This document shows, piece after piece, positions 6,917-8,251 of a stretch of 8,251 nucleotides of DNA. Position 1 is the stretch's first letter, and every line of letters begins with the position of its first letter. The translations under genes and the position numbers were made by a program. The stretch comes from an uncultured Bacteroidota bacterium (GTDB taxonomy: Bacteria > Bacteroidota > Bacteroidia > Chitinophagales > Chitinophagaceae): positions 1-8,251 of the forward strand of contig CAIVHI010000428.1 of NCBI GenBank assembly GCA_903905685.1, written 5' to 3'. The notes beneath the pieces were generated by a model, which made no database searches, was not told where the DNA came from, and saw nothing but the letters and a program-made list of their open reading frames with translations.

Positions 6917-7860
6917 GCCCTTGCTTTTAACCATTGAATAAATTGGGCGATGCCATCGCGAATATCTGTAGACGGTTCATAGCCCAGCAGGCGGGTGCTT
7001 TTTTCTATGTTCGACCATGTATAAGGCACATCACCCTGTTGTTCGGGCTGGAATTCGATATCCGCCTTATTCCCCACCAAATCTTCAATAATATGCACGA
7101 GCTCCAAAAGGCTAACCGTATGGGTATTACCTATATTAAAAATTTCAAAATTGGCATTGTCGAAGTGCAACGCGCCAATTATGCCTTTAACTACATCTCC
7201 TACAAATGTATAATCCCTGAATGTGCTACCGGTACCGAACAGCGTCACCTTGTCGCCATTTAGAATGGCTTTGACAAACTTGTTGATGGCCAAATCGGGA
7301 CGTTGCCTTGGGCCGATGACCGTAAAAAAGCGGAGCGCCACTATCTTGACGCCGAAGTAGTTGTGATACAGCTCACAGAGTTTCTCGCCAGATTGTTTCG
7401 AGAAGGCATAAACGCTTATGGGCTGAAGGTCTTTATCATCGGTTGACCACGGGAGGTTTTTGTTGACCCCGTATACACTGCTCGACGAAGCAAAAACCAC
7501 CTTGGGGATTTTACGTGTCTTGGCAAATTCCAACACATGGTTTGTACCTATGATATTCGCCATGTTGTAAGCCAACGGCTGCTGCATAGACGGGCGAACC
7601 CCTGCCTTTGCAGCCATGTGTATTACGGCATCGATTCCCGATTCGGAAAAGCCGGCCCAAAAGGCCGCATCACAAATGTCGTTTTCATAAAATGAAAATC
7701 TTTCATTTTTCTTTGACGTTTCCAGATTGGCCTCCTTAAGGGAACGGTCGTAAAATGGGTCGAAATTGTCGACTCCTACCACTGTATGCCCCTCTTCCAA
7801 CAACTTTTCAGACAAATGGCTGCCAATGAATCCTGCGGCACCCGTCACTAAAATTTTCAT
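6913..7860 (-). CDS. NAD-dependent UDP-sugar epimerase, UDP-glucuronate 4-epimerase-like
   Basis: A 315-residue extended short-chain dehydrogenase/reductase that most likely interconverts a UDP-hexose or UDP-uronic acid at C4, supplying sugar donors for surface polysaccharide. Visible are the NAD-binding GAAGFIG (7-13), Asp31 in VDNFDPFYD at the end of beta strand 2, HMAAKAGVRPSM (81-92), SSSSVYG (125-131) and the catalytic YxxxK (Tyr151, Lys155). DNFDPFYDRSLKEANL and AAKAGVRPS resemble UDP-glucuronate 4-epimerases most, but UDP-GlcNAc(A) 4-epimerases and dTDP-glucose 4,6-dehydratase relatives share much of this, so the substrate is uncertain. The ATG at 7860 places the Rossmann motif at the usual position. 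The gene follows the asnB-like gene after 14 bases and overlaps the glycosyltransferase gene by 4 bases, so the three are very likely one operon. Confidence 0.92.
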   Translation of the reverse strand: MKILVTGAAGFIGSHLSEKLLEEGHTVVGVDNFDPFYDRSLKEANLETSKKNERFSFYENDICDAAFWAGFSESGIDAVIHMAAKAGVRPSMQQPLAYNMANIIGTNHVLEFAKTRKIPKVVFASSSSVYGVNKNLPWSTDDKDLQPISVYAFSKQSGEKLCELYHNYFGVKIVALRFFTVIGPRQRPDLAINKFVKAILNGDKVTLFGTGSTFRDYTFVGDVVKGIIGALHFDNANFEIFNIGNTHTVSLLELVHIIEDLVGNKADIEFQPEQQGDVPYTWSNIEKSTRLLGYEPSTDIRDGIAQFIQWLKARA

Positions 7861-7874
7861 TCGTTCAGTATAAA

Positions 7875-8251
7875 TTAGAATTGCCCTTCGAAGTAGTTAC
7901 TCAGGCAAATTAACGCAAAAACATCTGAATGATTGGTATCACCAGGGGTATGTGCAATATTATTTATGCGTGGCGTATTTAGAAAACCCAACTTTTGTAG
8001 CGGTTCAAGCTTGTCTTGCGCAAATTTTTTGGTCTCGGGGTCTTCTTTCAACCACTTTCGTAGCGGCGAATTAAATCCCGTCTTTTCACGATAGGCCAAC
8101 GCATCGCCCAACTTGGACGCGAGGATTTTGCGCAAAGGCATTTTACCGAACTTCTCGCTTTTCTTCAAATTCGAAGGAATGGAAAACGCCAGTTCAACAA
8201 TGCGGTGGTCTAAAAACGGAACACGGCCTTCAATGCCGTTTATCATGGTCA
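7875..8251 (-). CDS. Asparagine synthase (glutamine-hydrolysing)-like protein, C-terminal end only
   Basis: The last 124 residues of an AsnB-type amidotransferase; the frame stays open to the window edge, so the ATG at 8246 is internal and the N-terminal glutaminase domain and ATP site lie outside. The visible part begins TMINGIEGRVPFLDHR, the conserved segment of the synthetase domain (IEGRVPFLDH), followed by LPLRKIL-like MPLRKILASKLGDALAYREKTGFNSPLRKWL, also typical. Such enzymes make asparagine from aspartate with glutamine and ATP, but homologues placed in polysaccharide clusters are thought to amidate sugar carboxylates or have unproven roles. The following epimerase of uronic-acid type and the glycosyltransferase, in the same operon, make the second role plausible here; that is inference. 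It ends in TAA. Confidence 0.9.
   Translation of the reverse strand, partial: TMINGIEGRVPFLDHRIVELAFSIPSNLKKSEKFGKMPLRKILASKLGDALAYREKTGFNSPLRKWLKEDPETKKFAQDKLEPLQKLGFLNTPRINNIAHTPGDTNHSDVFALICLSNYFEGQF

Noticed and set aside
8246..8251. ATG at 8246 as the start of a small gene of 123 residues
   Set aside because: The segment is internal to the AsnB family (IEGRVPFLDH lies deep in the synthetase domain) and the frame continues off the window.

Overview
The window looks like ordinary chromosomal DNA from a member of the Bacteroidota. The evidence is indirect: the proteins read like Bacteroidota homologues (for example the TGYTGAGG form of the GcvT motif), Shine-Dalgarno sequences are essentially absent, and there are candidate TAnnTTTG-type promoter boxes. 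Base composition is close to half G+C by eye. I cannot name a genus. Eight protein genes are supported, two of them cut by the window edges. I see no tRNA, rRNA, CRISPR array, insertion sequence or phage gene.

Left part (1-3242): the 3' part of gcvT (glycine cleavage T-protein) runs in from the left edge on the + strand and ends at a probable hairpin terminator (951-983). A roughly ten-helix membrane protein of unknown function (989-2392, - strand) converges on it. That gene is divergent from pyrH (UMP kinase, 2532-3242, + strand) across a 139-base spacer holding a candidate pyrH promoter. pyrH is full length and well conserved but is interrupted by one in-frame TAA at 2943-2945, inside the invariant GTGNP(F/Y)FTTD nucleotide-site motif.

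Middle part (3239-5490, - strand): moaA (GTP 3',8-cyclase, first step of molybdenum cofactor synthesis) is followed by an HI0933/YhiN-type flavoprotein. They are probably co-transcribed. The flavoprotein and pyrH converge and share a TTAA, so their stop codons overlap. Non-coding stretch 5491-5671 separates moaA from the next operon and carries a candidate moaA promoter and a perfect 6-bp inverted repeat.

Right part (5672-8251, - strand): the end of a surface-polysaccharide type operon, transcribed asnB-like amidotransferase -> UDP-sugar epimerase -> GT4 glycosyltransferase, with a 14-base gap and then a 4-base ATGA overlap. The likely shared job is to make and transfer a (uronic-acid-type) sugar and possibly amidate it, for an extracellular or capsular glycan.

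I did not find a convincing undescribed system. The points most worth checking are the nonsense codon in pyrH, which should be essential, and the unassigned membrane protein.
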